Part shown: in pieces, positions 20,270 to 33,500 of the stretch | How positions within the stretch are numbered: the first letter of the stretch is position 1 | How the letters are laid out: each line of letters opens with the position of its first letter | Source of the DNA: Hoplostethus atlanticus | Taxonomy: Eukaryota > Chordata > Actinopteri > Trachichthyiformes > Trachichthyidae | Direction: 5' to 3' | Length of the DNA: 64,000 nt | Assembly (NCBI GenBank): GCA_034670405.1 | Contig: JAXDDX010000025.1 | Location: forward strand, 288,501 to 352,500 | Translations under genes and position numbers: made by a program | The notes under the pieces: model-generated | The model's input: the letters and a program-made list of their open reading frames with translations, nothing else | Databases searched by the model: none | What the model was told of the DNA's origin: nothing

Positions 20270-22477
20270 GAGGTCGCTTGTGCCTGGCTTCTCCTTCAGT
20301 CTGCTAACGGGGGTTTGCAGACAGAAGCACATCTATTCTGGCTTTGTCACCTCCTCCCAGCAACAGTTACTTCACTATCATCACGCTGTTTACAAACTGG
20401 CAAATTAATCCTGTCATTTGTTGCATAACTCCTTGGACATAGTCTGATATGTAAGAGCTAGCTTTGCACTATTTTGTAGAAATGTCCTTATTATAGTTGC
20501 ACTGCACTCAAGGGACATGCATCTAGGGTCAGTCATGTAACAAAATTAAAGAAACATTTTTCATTTGTGAAAATCAAACTGAATGGTAAAAATATGTTCA
20601 TCCATCTTTCCATGCAGCGTGTGAGATCTATAAAATGTAAACTGTTTGAGAATGTGTTTACTGAATGGTAAAGGTAGGCTAATAGTTTTGTTTTTTACAT
20701 TTTTGGCTGTAATGGCCTGTTTCAGAAAGGTTATTAACATGTTTAAATATTGTTGGATAACAATGTTTGAGGTTGCAAATATTTGGTTGACCTACATGAT
20801 GTTTGACATCTGTTCATGAATTAAAAATAATACTAAAAAAGTCAACTCTTATTAAGTGCTGTTCACCTTTTAGGTCAATAGAGGGGGGTACAATTAAATA
20901 AGAATTGTGTGTGGCCCTTTTCCTTACAAACCCAAGCTTTCATCAAAGGTCCAATAATTTGAAATATGTTTTATAATATTTCATTCAAGAAAACAAAGCA
21001 GCACTTACAAGATAGAAAATGAAATAAAAAATACAGTATTTGAAATAATTCATAGTCGTTTAGATGCTCCTGCATGCTTTGCTGCTCCTTGACTTAAACT
21101 ATTTTTTTGTCACTGTCCCACATATATTAATGACAAATTCTCATAACTACATACAAAGCTCTTCTCAGGTGGCATTCCTTGGGGCAATGGGCATGAAATG
21201 AGTTCCATGGTCAGTGACGTGAAAAAGCTTGGGAATCTGCTTCAAAAAGTCAAATTCTGTTCAAAGTGAAAAAAGCCCGTGTCAAGCCCTGTTGGCCTGC
21301 CCATGTGGTTAGTGTGAAATCGATGTTATGGTGCTTCAGGTTGGCATGTAATGACAGGGACTGATTTCCTCTTCCTCTTATGGAGTAGTACTTTGGTAAT
21401 CCTATAATACATTTTAGAGGTATACTATACAAATATCACATCAAACATAACATAGGAATATTATAGGTATGTCATAGTGATACCATATACAAAATAAAGT
21501 ACAATAAGGTCACAATACACTCACCCTATAGTGTTGGAGGACTATGGGATAGAGAGGCTATAGCAGACTGTTGAGAAAATGTATCCAGTCATTTTGATTT
21601 TCTGCCCCTTGATGGTAATGACCACCTCACAATTTACCGTTGCCATTACCTCTGAGCTTTTGGAAAAAAAATCTGAAAAACACAATACATGCAAGTTTTT
21701 CTGTGTTGTGAAATCTAGATGAGCAGAGCACTAAGTAAGTAACTTTTTAAGATGACTGTCTTGTTGACACAGCTTCAGCCTGGCCAAAGTGCCAAGAGTT
21801 ATTGCTTGTCATAACGCATAAGCGTTTGTCAAAATCAAGGGTTACCTCAAACTCTAAAGTGGGTGAATGATCCACTAGAGGGAGCATTGAATTTACAAAT
21901 ACACAGGATTTGATGTTAAATCCTTTGTGCCATTCATGCAGAAACCCAATTCAGAGATGAAAAGGAATTATGTTCTAACCCACAAACACGAGCTATATAC
22001 AAACATAACAACAGATCAATGTCAAACATACTCCTAAGAAACAGCCATAGCAACCATGCTATTAGCAAGTCAGCTACCATGCTACAGACAAATAAGAGCT
22101 AACAAGCCAACATTTCAACCTGCTAACAAACCAATATACCAGCAATCATACTACAAACAAAAAGCACCAGCAGGCATGTTTCAGTCAAACAAATGGTTCA
22201 AATCCTATAACACTCAAGGGTGCCTACATTATCTGCTTTGTGCCCCGAGTCAGTGTTCACTTTTTTGCCACTGACTGGCTCCCATTGCTGTTTCAGATAT
22301 AGAATAAAAGCACATGGAAAGCAGCGATAACACCCTACAGGTGTGTCGACAATGATTTACAACCAAATCTAACCCTTACAGTGAGGTCATCCAAATTTTG
22401 AAATTAAATTATTGTCTCTTTACTTCAATAGAACTTTAAGCTAAGTTTTTTTTTTAAACACCTTTTTATTCTCTCAG
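20270..22477. other. Intergenic sequence between copy B and a third relic
   Basis: AT-rich sequence, probably beginning with the 3' UTR of copy B. No further exon, RNA gene or element with clear ends was recognised. Confidence 0.5.
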
Positions 22478-22815
22478 AGTTCAGAGGCCACCAAGGCTGT
22501 GTGACGATGAAGTACAGCCAGACGGATCGTCCCTCTCAGAACCAACTGCACTTCAGTCTCAAACCTGCAAGCGATATGGGATGAAACACGTTTTGGTCAG
22601 GCAGCAGTAGTGCAGTCACAGGTGTAATCCTTTGCCATTTTGTTGATTTATTGTAATGTCATTTCTAGGCAGAAACTAAAGCTGAAGACAGGCAGACGGG
22701 GTGGCAAGTCTTATTAGCTTATTGGTTTCTGTATTTACATTCTGCAGAAGGCTGGGGTGGTGTGAGTGATGGGTGGTACAGAGGTTGGCGAGGCTCATTT
22801 CTCAACTCACTCCGA
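22478..22815 (+). pseudogene. Relic of a third VWA5A-like copy (exon 12, perhaps exon 13)
   Basis: 22478-22580 follows a ctctcag acceptor and matches exon 12 of copies A and B (CTCAGAACCAACTGCACTTC is exact), with a one-base deletion near 22498 that brings in TGA, and no GT donor at its end (GGG|ATGAAA). The following intron start TTTTGGTCAG-CAGCAG also matches. At about 22774 a frame reading VQRLARLISQL resembles VHRLGARTLIRSL of exon 13, after a ctgcag at 22747; this second part is weaker. No other exons of this copy are seen. It is clearly older than the A/B split. Confidence 0.7.
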
Positions 22816-24385
22816 CAGTCACAATGAGCAGCCTGTCAGCTGCCTGTGGTCTACGCACTAACAAGAAAGAGATTTACTTTCTCTCCCTCGCCCGCTCTCT
22901 GTGCACGCACTATATGTCTACTCATACTCATGTTTTAGTGTGTCTCCATGACCTTGACATGTTACAGCGACACGTTTACACAGTAGAATTGTGTCCTGCT
23001 GTGCCATCACACACCTCCCTGCCATCTACAAGTCCGTGACTGAGAATAAACTCAATACTATTATAAAAGTCTCAAATACTAAAACTGACCTTTCAATGAC
23101 ACGGGATATGATATTATACCTCTTACGTGATACTTGACTCAAGTTGAGCTCTATCTGAGAAAACCTTGAGTTAATGGTCTTTCTCAGTATTATTAGTGTG
23201 ATGCAGGCAGCGGTGGAAGAAGTGCAGAATGTTTATGGATGTGAAAGTAGAAAAGTAAAAAAATGTAGTCAATCCATCTTTGATACTTTAAAATGTAAGG
23301 ATTAAGCTGAAGATGTAGGTGGAAGCATTTATACTACATTAATATTTTAGATGATATGCATCCATGCTCAGGCTCAAATAAAACATTTTTTTAAATATTG
23401 TTCTTAAAAGTAACAAATTACAGGGGTAAGATAAATAAAACAGATTGCATTAAGGGCCCAATGCGTAAGAAGAAACAATAGGCAACAGCTATACATGTCA
23501 ATGTGTTTTGAAGCTGTAAAAGGGTTGTTTACATTTGTAATCGTAATAGATTTTGAGTTATGTGGAGTCAAGACGGTGGTGACAAGCATTATGTCCATCA
23601 AGTCTTTGCAAGAATCCATGTATGGGAATGAAAATTGATATAGTCCAAAAACAAACAAACAAAAAACGACTGGGGCTTTTAATGTTAACTTTCTCAAATT
23701 AAATCACCAGGCAAGGGCCATCAACGTGCACCCTGCCAGGGATTCACAGTCGGGCTTGTTACGCGAAGCTCGGGGACAGATTTAGGGCTGTGTGGGACTT
23801 GTTACTATGGCAGACAGCACGCACATTGATACCCACTGTCACGAGTCAGCCATCAACCCAGGTCCTCTGGTGCAGATGATGTGCCAGAAATCCTCCTCCT
23901 CTTCACAGCATAGTTGAGTTTGGACCAATTGCATTTTAATCATTCTCAAAGTGAACTTTTGCACTCTTATGCTCAACAAGATACAAATATGACCCAACCT
24001 AGCCTGTTGATGAAATAAATGCAAGTACTCATTCAGTTCATTAGGGCTGGGGGCTTCATTTTCCTCAAAATTTCTTGTTCTTGATCCTGAACTGAAACAG
24101 AAGTGACTAAAAACCCAAATCAGCAAAATGCTATAGTCTATATTAACATCTTTGTATTAGCTTCTATGGTACAGTGTTGGTTACAATAGCTCATTAAAGC
24201 CAATCTCATCTGAACCCTTGGCAGACCTCCAACCAACACTTTGTAAACTGGTTTCCAAGGCAACCCCAAGCAGCAGGACCAATTAGAACTGATAAAGGCT
24301 CTGTGAACGTTAAACTGCCCGGAGATTAGAGGAAAAGAAGACGCGTCCTTAAACAAGTATAGCAAATGAAAGGAGGGTTCTCTGC
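22816..24385. other. Intergenic sequence
   Basis: No gene or element with defined ends was recognised. Short open frames on either strand lack coding character. Confidence 0.45.
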
Positions 24386-24386
24386 T

Positions 24387-24428
<42 letters not shown>

Positions 24429-24434
24429 GAGAGA

Positions 24435-24472
<38 letters not shown>
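24386..24472. repeat. Compound (GT)n(GA)n microsatellite
   Basis: GT units run to 24411 and are followed directly by GA units with a few GGGA interruptions. The minus-strand frame of Ser-Leu and His-Thr repeats is an artefact. Confidence 0.97.
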
Positions 24473-24473
<1 letters not shown>

Positions 24474-24571
24474 AGATAGAGTATGTGTGCATAAATGTGC
24501 ACCTGTAGGCCTACTTGCATTGTATCTGCATGTGTCCATCCATTCGGAGGAAGAGATTTAATTAAACCTGG

Positions 24572-24589
24572 GCTCTCTCTCTCTCTCTC

Positions 24590-24623
<34 letters not shown>
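24572..24623. repeat. (CT)n microsatellite
   Basis: CT units with CCTT interruptions. It is the complement of the GA tract 100 bp upstream, so the pair could form a hairpin. Confidence 0.95.
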
Positions 24624-24626
<3 letters not shown>

Positions 24627-24791
24627 AGGACTGCTGTGTGTCCATGCATGCTATTATGGCCGAAGGCAGAAACCAGATCAATAAGAAATAGTTTAGAGTG
24701 GCTGATGTTTGTTCCTCTGTTTAGGCCATCAATGGAACACTGTGGCTATTCGCAGCACATACATATGATGCTCACATCAATCAAACAGAGC

Positions 24792-24894
24792 GTGTGTGTG
24801 TGTGTATGTGTGTGTGTGTGTGTGTTTGATCTGATGACCTTTGTACTCTACCAGGACTCTGCTCTATTGAATAACTGACACCTAAAATCCCCTG

Positions 24895-24930
<36 letters not shown>
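24792..24930. repeat. Two (GT)n microsatellites
   Basis: (GT)n at about 24792-24825 (one TATG break) and at 24896-24930, separated by about 70 bp of unique sequence. Confidence 0.95.
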
Positions 24931-24931
<1 letters not shown>

Positions 24932-25318
24932 TGTCCCCGAGCGAGTCGGCAGTGTGTGTGTCCAACATTGTTGTCACTGACATTTTATAAATCCTCTTTG
25001 CACACTGCTGTGTGAGGTGTGAGGGGATTTTAATCACTGTCAAACTCAGTGTGTTGGCTTGTTCTATGCTATCGAATTCAATTTTTTTTTCAAATACATT
25101 TTGAATCTTTGCTTTTTTTGTGTGCATGATATTGTGTTTTGTTGTGTTTGCGCTGGAAATAAAGTGAATGAATGTGACCTGTGGTGCTGCCAAGTGCCAA
25201 GGTGATGCAGATGATTATTAGAGTGCTGCTATTGATGGTAATAATGATGATAATGCTTCTCATGGTTGAGTGAAGAGCTCATCTTCACCCTGGTTCACCG
25301 TCTTTCACTTTTCCAATG

Positions 25319-25334
25319 CCCCCCCCCCCCCCCT
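25319..25334. repeat. Poly-C run
   Basis: About 16 consecutive C. Length is prone to sequencing error. Confidence 0.95.
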
Positions 25335-25525
25335 ACTTCATACTCTGTCTCCCTATTAATTTCCTTTCTTCTGTCTTCTTTCTTCCGTTACTGTGTCGTT
25401 GCTCCCTTTGTTAATATCTCTATGCATTTCTACCTTTCGGTCTGACTCCTTCCCTCTGTCCTAAAGGGCTTTAAAGGAGTTTAGGCGTAGCCCTCTCCAT
25501 GGCAACACCATCCTCCCGCATTCTT

Positions 25526-25624
25526 ACACACACACACACACACACACAAACACACACTCCCTCTCATCTCATAATTCTCCGTTACCCCGCGCTGTATCTC
25601 TGTACCCTCCTCCTATATGCCCTC

Positions 25625-25675
<51 letters not shown>
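25526..25675. repeat. (CA)n and (CT)n microsatellites
   Basis: (CA)n at 25526-25556 and a 50-bp (CT)n at 25626-25675. Confidence 0.96.
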
Positions 25676-25680
<5 letters not shown>

Positions 25681-25960
25681 ACTCCCATTCTCTCAATCTC
25701 TCCTGCTCTCCCAGCTGGTCTACTGCTAATGCTGCACCATCCACTGACTGCGAGATGTTCACCCCAGCTAGTAAAGGATCGGCGGGGGAGCCGAGGTAAG
25801 GCTTTCACACCCATTTCCTCTGGAGGAGAAATAGAGCAGGGATGTTACTGCTGTGGGCCAGCGGCAACTGATGACTGTAAGCCAAGAGACTGAGAAGAAG
25901 AGCATGTTCAAAACAGTTGCTGTGTGTCTGCTAGCAGGTTAGAGAACGATCCGGAGGTGC

Positions 25961-25962
<2 letters not shown>

Positions 25963-26005
<43 letters not shown>

Positions 26006-26073
26006 ATCTGTGTGAGAACTCTCCAGCTGGAGTGCGGAGGCTGTGTGAGTTGTAGGTCTGTCTGACACTTGTA

Positions 26074-26115
<42 letters not shown>

Positions 26116-26301
26116 ACACACACACATACACACACACACACACACATACAAGTAAGTGAAATGGGAATCAATTAATTACCACTTTCTCAGGGTTGCACCT
26201 TCTTTGCCGTCTCAATTTTTTTTTAAACTTAAAGAAAACATTACAGTCTTTGTATATGTGTGTGTGTGTGTGTGTGTATGTGTGTGTACATGTATGTGCG
26301 C

Positions 26302-26333
<32 letters not shown>
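25963..26333. repeat. Cluster of (GT)n, (CA)n and (GT)n tracts
   Basis: (GT)n at 25963-26002, (CA)n with TA breaks at 26074-26147, and (GT)n with TATG breaks at 26257-26333. Adjacent tracts are complementary, forming potential inverted repeats with loops of about 70-110 bp. Confidence 0.96.
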
Positions 26334-26335
<2 letters not shown>

Positions 26336-28010
26336 ATGCACTGTGAAAGCCCCTTTGGGAGCTGAGTGGCACACTAAATTCTCTTTCGTATAATGCTGCA
26401 ATGGTGCTGCAATGTCTGGTTATGAGTGCTACCTTCTCTGAGGGCATATGACACTGCGTGTATGTGAGTGTGTGTGAGTGTGTGTGTGTGTTTGTGTTTA
26501 ATTGTGGGGGGATGGTGAGTAGGGGTATGGAGTTAGGTTTCTGCATATGTGAGTGGGTGGATAAGAACTGTGTTTGTTTTCTTAATGAAGATATTTTCAT
26601 GGGTATGTGTGTTCAGGCACGTGTGATCCAATGGCTAAGTGTGTGTATCATGGAGAAAGATAGAGCGTGTTTTTGTGTGTTGCGCATGAATTTCTTTGCA
26701 TGCAAGTAAGTGCCACTGGGCAATTGCGCAATAAAAGTGCATGCACAAAGCATGTGATCCGTGAGTGTTATGTGTGTGTATGTCGTGCGTGCGTGTGTGT
26801 ATTATGTTTGTAATATGTGTATGGCGCCGCTGAGCAAATCCCCTTTAGGAAATTTGGTCCCAATGCAGTACAGCAGGAAATACTGTCTTCCAATGGCAAT
26901 GGAGAGAAAAGACAAAGAGGGAGAGAGATGAGTCCATGTCCACAGATGAATGACTCCGTAATGTAATAATGTAATAATGGCATTCAACATATTTCAGAAC
27001 GTCCAGTGAGCGGTGGATGATTTAACTTATTCCTTTGCAGTGCTAAATGAATGCTGCTGAATTGGGCATAGTGTGGGTGTCTTTCCATATGTACTGAAGT
27101 ATATTGGGATGACACCCACAAAGATGTTCCAGCTTGGTTGGACAACACAATTCTATTCTGTTCTATTCTATTCTATTCTAAATAGATTAAACGTAGCATA
27201 GTATTAAGAAAGGTTTTCAGACATAATTAACCCAATAAGCTTCAGGTATATGTTTCTCTGATACTTCATCAAAGTATGGTTTTCATTTCCCCCACAGTGC
27301 TACTGCCATAGTGTTGTGGCCATCAAGAGATGAATTCACGTCAGTCAGTCAGGGGGGAGATACTTCACTCCTCTATCGTCCATCATCATGCACTTTTACA
27401 GCACTTGACAAATCATTTTCTAAGTCATGTGTGTTCTTTATCTAGCGGTATATAATTAATGAAAAGGAAGTAAAAGTTGTATTATCGTGAAAATCTATCA
27501 ACTACGAATCTTCACACTGTAGCTGCTATTTTTCACACAACTCCCACAATTCCTGTGGAAAAAAAAAACACTTTCAATTGTTTTGTCATTACTGCGGAGA
27601 GATGTTTCACTGATGTGTCAGCTGTGAGTATGCGGAGCCATGCCTTCGGCTGGACCCGTACTGGTAAAAGCATCCCTGTGAAACATTGTCGTTGATGCCT
27701 GGCTGTATCTGTTAAGCACCCTGTGAGTGCTGACCTTTTTATTTAGGTTTTTAGACCCCATCCCCCGTCACACACACATGCACACGCTCACTATCTCATT
27801 CACATTAACCAGAAAGGCAAGGCTTTCAGAAAGGCTTGACACAGGCTAAGAGGCTTGACAAATACCAGTCCTGCAGTGTTGAGTGGATGGCGTGGTGTGC
27901 TGTCGCCAGCTCTGTGTACTATCATGCTGCTGATTCCAGCTGAACATAGTAGGGCTCGGCTTGTGGCTAATCTGGACCTCTCAGGTGGACGCAGAGTGTA
28001 TTTGTCCCAG

Positions 28011-28012
<2 letters not shown>
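26334..28012. other. Intergenic sequence with minor simple repeats
   Basis: Contains a short (TTCTA)n stretch near 27152-27180 and GT-rich sequence near 26457-26490 and 26765-26800. No gene recognised. Confidence 0.5.

Positions 28013-28046
<34 letters not shown>
28013..28046. repeat. (CA)n microsatellite
   Basis: About 17 CA units. Followed downstream (28420-28800) by a long pyrimidine-rich stretch with (TCTCC)n. Confidence 0.96.
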
Positions 28047-28051
<5 letters not shown>

Positions 28052-28419
28052 AAAACACTCTTACACATAAACATACACATACATGCATGCATGCACACAA
28101 TGATCTGTGTGGCCAGCATTAGTGGAAAAAACACACACATGCACCCTGACATGCGGCTGTGTGGTGAACTACTTGAGATTAGTGTTTATTAATGTCTTCT
28201 GTTTTTCTTCTTTCATTACCATTTGAATTTACTCATCATCACACAACTTAGTTTTTATCTCATTTATTTGCATTTTCTCTCCTCTATATGACTGCATTTT
28301 CAATTTTCACATCATTTCTACCCACCTTCTCTGTCTCCCTTGTCCCATTTGTCACTTGAGTGGTTCAGTCGAGAGCTGGGAAAAATCAAATACCCATCAA
28401 ACACTGCACACACTGCCTT

Positions 28420-28800
28420 AGCCTCTCCTCTCCTCTCCTCTCCTCTCCTCCCTATTTCCCTTCTGCCCTATCTGCTTGTCATTTACCACCTCTCATTGAT
28501 TCACCTTTCAATTTCTCACTTCTTACTCTGTCTCACTTTCTCACCTCTCTTCCCCTCTCCTTCCCTCTCTCACCCTCTCTTCCTTTATTTACCCATTATC
28601 CATTACTCCATTATTTTTCTCTCTGCTTTTTCCTCTTACCTTATCACCTTACCTCTCATTTTTACTTTCAGTCCTCTTTTTCTCTTCCAATCTTTCATCT
28701 CCCGCTTCTTCCTATACCTCCACCCCTTCTTCTGTCACATATGCCGCTACCCCACCCCTTCACCTCGATCTCTTTCTCCTTCGCTCTCTCGCTTCCTTTG
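28420..28800. repeat. Pyrimidine-rich low-complexity tract
   Basis: C and T dominate the plus strand for nearly 400 bp, starting with (TCTCC)n at about 28422-28450. Two overlapping Ser/Leu/Pro-rich open frames here reflect composition only. Confidence 0.85.
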
Positions 28801-28883
28801 GTGACAACATCAATGCAAACTTTGATACAGTGTCACATGAGTCACTGCAGCTGCAGAGGGGATTTGCTTTGAACTTTCACAGC

Positions 28884-28885
<2 letters not shown>

Positions 28886-28922
<37 letters not shown>

Positions 28923-29179
28923 TTGGAAGTGTAAAGTGAGAGGAAATTGCCTTATCGCTACCTGATTGAATTGTTTTTGGGTGTGTTGAGCATTTGCATC
29001 TGCCCCTGCGGGTGTTTCTTATTTTGTGCCGGCGTTTTGCTGCTTATAGCCTGGTGGTGAAGGAGAAGTGTGTGAATTAAATGCATGTTTTTTTCTCTGA
29101 TCAGTGCTGTCTAGAAGAGTGAACAACGGGGGCGGAGAGGGCTGAAGGCGCTATGGAGACTGTGTGGGTGGAGGAGGTG

Positions 29180-29227
<48 letters not shown>
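28886..29227. repeat. Two (GT)n microsatellites
   Basis: (GT)n at 28886-28918 and 29180-29227, with a shorter GT tract near 29362-29382. Confidence 0.96.
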
Positions 29228-29229
<2 letters not shown>

Positions 29230-30415
29230 TCTGTTCGTTGTATGTGCATGGATGTATACACGTGTCAGCGTGTGTGACTACACGCGTGTCTGCGTGCTTG
29301 AGTGCACACACTTGACATGTCTGTATATTTGTGTGTACATGTACACACATGTAAATGTATACGTGTGTGTGTGTGTGTGTGTGAGCGTGTGCATGTATGG
29401 GTGGGTTTTTTTGCTGTCACTTTTACTAAAATCCACTAACACAGAGAAGAGCTATAAGGGGTAAACGTAGGGAAATATAAATAGAATGAAAACCAGGAGG
29501 AGGTCCAATGAACAATGATAGAAAGGGGATTATGAGCGACAGGAAGGAAGGGAGGGGAGGAGATAAGCCTGAAAGAAAGACTTGATAGGAGAAAGTGAAA
29601 TATAGGGACAGGTTGAAGGAAGAGGACAGAATTAGAAGGAAACAAGCATACAGAGGTTTAACTGAACTCATTAGCCGCATCTGGATTAGTGTTAACCCCC
29701 ATAGATGTTACATTGAGGGGTTTGGTATAAACAGACAGCGGATTAGCAAACCACAAGGCTCTGCTTTATTTACCTTCCAAACATGAAGGCAACGTTCAGG
29801 AAAAAAATGTATGTGGGAGTCTGTCGTATGAGATTTGATGAGATGATTTCAGTTTCCTCTTTTGCCTGCATAGAAACCTTCTGGTTTGCTTTGCTATAAT
29901 AGATGCTGGGAATCGATTCAATTCCCAAAAAGGTGTTGAGTCCTTCCTTCTGAAATGATGCGAGGACCCTAAACATGGATCCTATAACAACCAAATACCC
30001 AGAAAAAATAAGAACTTCTTATAGTTTGCACTAATGTGTATATGTGTGTGTGTGTGTATCTGGATGTGCTTACTTTTGTGTGTGTATACATGTACGTGTG
30101 TGTATATGTGAACCAAACCAAACCAAACCAACCACATTAAATTGACTCAAACACTTTCCTGTCATTGTCTAACCTTTTTGGTACTCTAGCTGTATGCATT
30201 GTGCCTTTGGGAGTGTATAGGTGTATAGGTGTGTGTGTGCTTGTGTGTGCATGTGTGGTTTATCTCTTTTCACTTAGATAGATGAGGATAGAGGTGGTCC
30301 AGACAGGAGTTAATGAAGCAGACCATCAAATCTGTCTCGAAATCAACAACCCCCCTGGAAAAGCTCATATGACTAAGTGACCTATTAGAGACACAGTGGG
30401 GAGACGGGAGGGAGG

Positions 30416-30444
30416 GATGGATGGATGGATGGATGGATGGATGG
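30416..30444. repeat. (GATG)n tetranucleotide repeat
   Basis: About seven GATG units, then A/G-rich sequence to about 30640. Confidence 0.95.
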
Positions 30445-31142
30445 AAGAAGAGATAGATAGAGCGAAAGAGAAAGGTCTATCAGCTGTGTCTGGGAGTACA
30501 CCAGCCCCTGGGAATCCCTCTGATGACTACATGCCTAATTACATGGTGGGGATAGAGATGGAACAGGGAGGGAAGGAGGGAGGAAGGAAGGAACAGGGAG
30601 CGAGAGAGAGGGAGGGGGAGGGGGAGACAGACAAAAGTAATAAAGATGGAAACATTGTGTCTCTATTGGAGTCTCATCCCCTTGAAACCCATCTCATGAT
30701 GATTGAATTCCTCATCATGGAGGTTGGGGTGGAGGGATAGCTCGACTGTGATGACAGCGGGAAGCTTAGGGAGGATGAGAGACTGAGAGACAAAATGGAA
30801 TAAGGGTGTAAGGGAGGAGTAGAAGGAAAAGTGGGATGAGGGAGAGAAAAAAGAAAGGAGTAATGGAGTAATGGATAGATGGGAGCATCATTCTTAATTT
30901 ATGTTAGTGAGGCTGAGCAGTCCATGCATTTCCACGCTTACTGCATTGTGCATGCCTATTGGCATTCACACAGTGTTACAACAGTATGTGTATGTACTGG
31001 CTGCATAAAGCATTAAGAAAAGCTTCATAACAGATGGACCCACTTTTGCACAACTCTTAGCTTTCATCTACATCTCCCCTTCAGGACTAATGTGGATTTA
31101 ATAAAGGATCACATCTTATCTGGACTCAGCTGATCAGTCTAT

Positions 31143-31187
31143 TCCATCCATCCATCCATCCATCCATCCATGCATCCATCCATCCAT
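31143..31187. repeat. (CATC)n tetranucleotide repeat
   Basis: CATC units with one TGCATC variant, directly before a LINE-like remnant. Such repeats are frequent tails of fish retrotransposons. Confidence 0.92.
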
Positions 31188-31660
31188 TTCCTAGTCACTT
31201 ATCCAGGTCAGGTTGTGCTCATCGCAGCCACACTCAGATCTGGAGGTCTGGTGAAGGTCTGGTGGAAAAGGGTGGCGATGCTGTGGGTCATTCAACCCTG
31301 TCAAACTTCACTTGGGCGGAGCTCTGTACTAGTGATGACAAATGGCAAACTCACCAGTAATAACTCAATTTAAAGAGCTGGAGATGGTTGGTTGCCTTCC
31401 TGACCAACAATATGGACTTTGAGGGGTTTTATGTGGCGATGTTGCTAAGAGACGGTAGGTCCTTGTTGAACAGCACCTTGGCACCATAGGCAGAGGGAGG
31501 CTGAGCAGCCTGATGCCTCGATAGTTGGCACAGGCCCAACACCAAAAAACGAGACCAACTGGAAAGAGTACTGATCCTAGGGTTAAGATCGCTAGTAATG
31601 CCATGATACTGTCAACAATGACCAAATAAAAAATTCTACTGTTTCTTAGGAACATCTGAC
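31188..31660 (-). mobile_element. LINE reverse-transcriptase remnant
   Basis: On the minus strand, near 31500-31560, the frame reads CANYRGIRLLSLP, which resembles the NYRGISLLS motif of non-LTR retrotransposon reverse transcriptases. Upstream and downstream frames are broken. The (CATC)n run at 31143-31187 would be its 3' tail for a minus-strand element. Clade not assigned. Confidence 0.6.
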
Positions 31661-32457
31661 ATGTACATAGAGGCTTGTCCTTCTGGCAAGCATAAAAAGT
31701 GATAGTTTGGTATTATAATGCCTTGAATTTCTTTCTTTCTTTATACATTTCTTGTATCTTTCCAAACGTCTTTCTTTCATTCCTTTGTGTTTGAGAGGAA
31801 GGCTTGCCAGTCTGGCTTTTCATGGAAATTCTTCTTGAGATAGGAGGTTTTTGTCCAGACAGAAAGACAAACTTAAGTTGTCAACGCTGTGGACTATGTC
31901 ACAAATGTCCTGCGTGCCCCTATCCACACCACCAGGGGGCGAGAGTGAGGTCCTGCTTCACTCAGATGGTCCATCCATGTCTTGTCCCAGTCACAAATGT
32001 CTCATTCTGCCAGTAAGAGGCAGAGAGGCTTCCTTTTTTTGTTGAGCTGCCAGCAACAGCAAAATGTGCTGTTGTCACCTTCTGGAAATCTCATTTCATT
32101 TTGTGAATGATATGATCCAGAAATGATACAGAATTGTTTTACATGATACTGGTATTTTCTTGTTTGCTGTTAAACTCATTTGTTGCCTATTCTATTCTAT
32201 TCTATTCTTTGCTGTGCAGCCACTGTGTAAATGTAGAAAGAGCTGATCTGTAATTATAATGATTACTTCTGCTGATCCAGACTAAGTAAAATTCATAACC
32301 CTACAGCACATTCACACACACACACACATACACACACACACACACACTACATTACATCACATCACACTACTGGAGAGTTTTATTGCTTTTAATCAGTGTG
32401 ATGCCATCATGACAGAGATATGGGACTGAGTGTACATCCACATCAGCCGCAGAGAGA

Positions 32458-32513
<56 letters not shown>

Positions 32514-33500
32514 AGGGTACAGAGCGATAAGAGAGGCAAGCTGCCACACCATATTGGTATTCTCATGACTGTAATCATTCTCAGGAGGCTACAGAGATGT
32601 GTGTTTGGTGTTTTGGACGGAGTGTCGTTTCTGCTGTGATTTTAAATCTGTCCAGCCACGAGTGTCTGTTCTAATACAATAGGTAGCCTAACCCCTCTCG
32701 GCTAAGCCTCTTTTCCTTTTCCTTTTCATTTTCTGTTAGATAGGCTGTCTATGGGTAGCCTTTGTACAGAAAGTATAGATGTTGCAGGTAAAATAAAAGA
32801 AAGTCTGAGTGGAATAATCCAATATAAACCATTGATCAGATTTGTCCCCCCTGAGGCAGTTTAGTCCAAATTAAAACAGAAGGTAAAGGATTTTTTTTTA
32901 AATGAGAGGTTTCTGTTATTTCTGTTACCTAAATTCTTGGATTGCCCCGTATTCCTACAGCAGATCTGAGGTGTGCGCGAATGTTAGCCCTGAGTCAACC
33001 GTGGAGTGTGGAGGAAGGAAGCCAGGAAGGACACTCCCTTCAGTCACAACAGGGGTTTCTCTCTGTTACTGTCAGACCGCACTACAGTGCAGCTCCTCCC
33101 TTTTCCTTATATAGAATACAATACATTAGGTTTCAGAATGAGCCCATTCTCACGCTGTTGTCAGCCGTCAATCAATGATTTGCGGCTGAACGCGGTTTCA
33201 TACAGTGGGCTTTAAAACAGATCTCACAGCATAATGCAAACTTAAACTTCAATTCAAAAAGAACATCAGAGTCCAAGCCAAAAAGCATCACTATTTCCAT
33301 AGGATTGTGAATGGAGTGTGTGTGTGTGTGTGTGTTGTGAGAAGCAACTAGAGATGGTCAGATGGGAGGTTATAGCCCCTCCCCAACTTGCTCCTCCCTT
33401 GCTGAAGTGTGTGTGTGTGTGTGTGTGCCTACATGTACCTGTATGTGTCAGCGTGTGTCTGTGTATGTGTGTGCAATAGTGTGTGAAAGCCAAAGAGCGA
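31661..33500. other. Intergenic sequence before rap1gap2
   Basis: No gene recognised. It holds (CA)n at about 32312-32346 and a 60-bp (GA)n at 32451-32511, plus unique sequence. Confidence 0.5.
32451..32511. repeat. (GA)n microsatellite
   Basis: About 30 GA units with one GGGA break. Arg-Glu and Ser-Leu open frames across it are artefacts. Confidence 0.97.

Noticed and set aside
28340-28872. Two overlapping Ser/Leu/Pro-rich frames of over 150 codons
   Set aside because: They are produced by a pyrimidine-rich tract with (TCTCC)n. The overlap in two frames is typical of low complexity.
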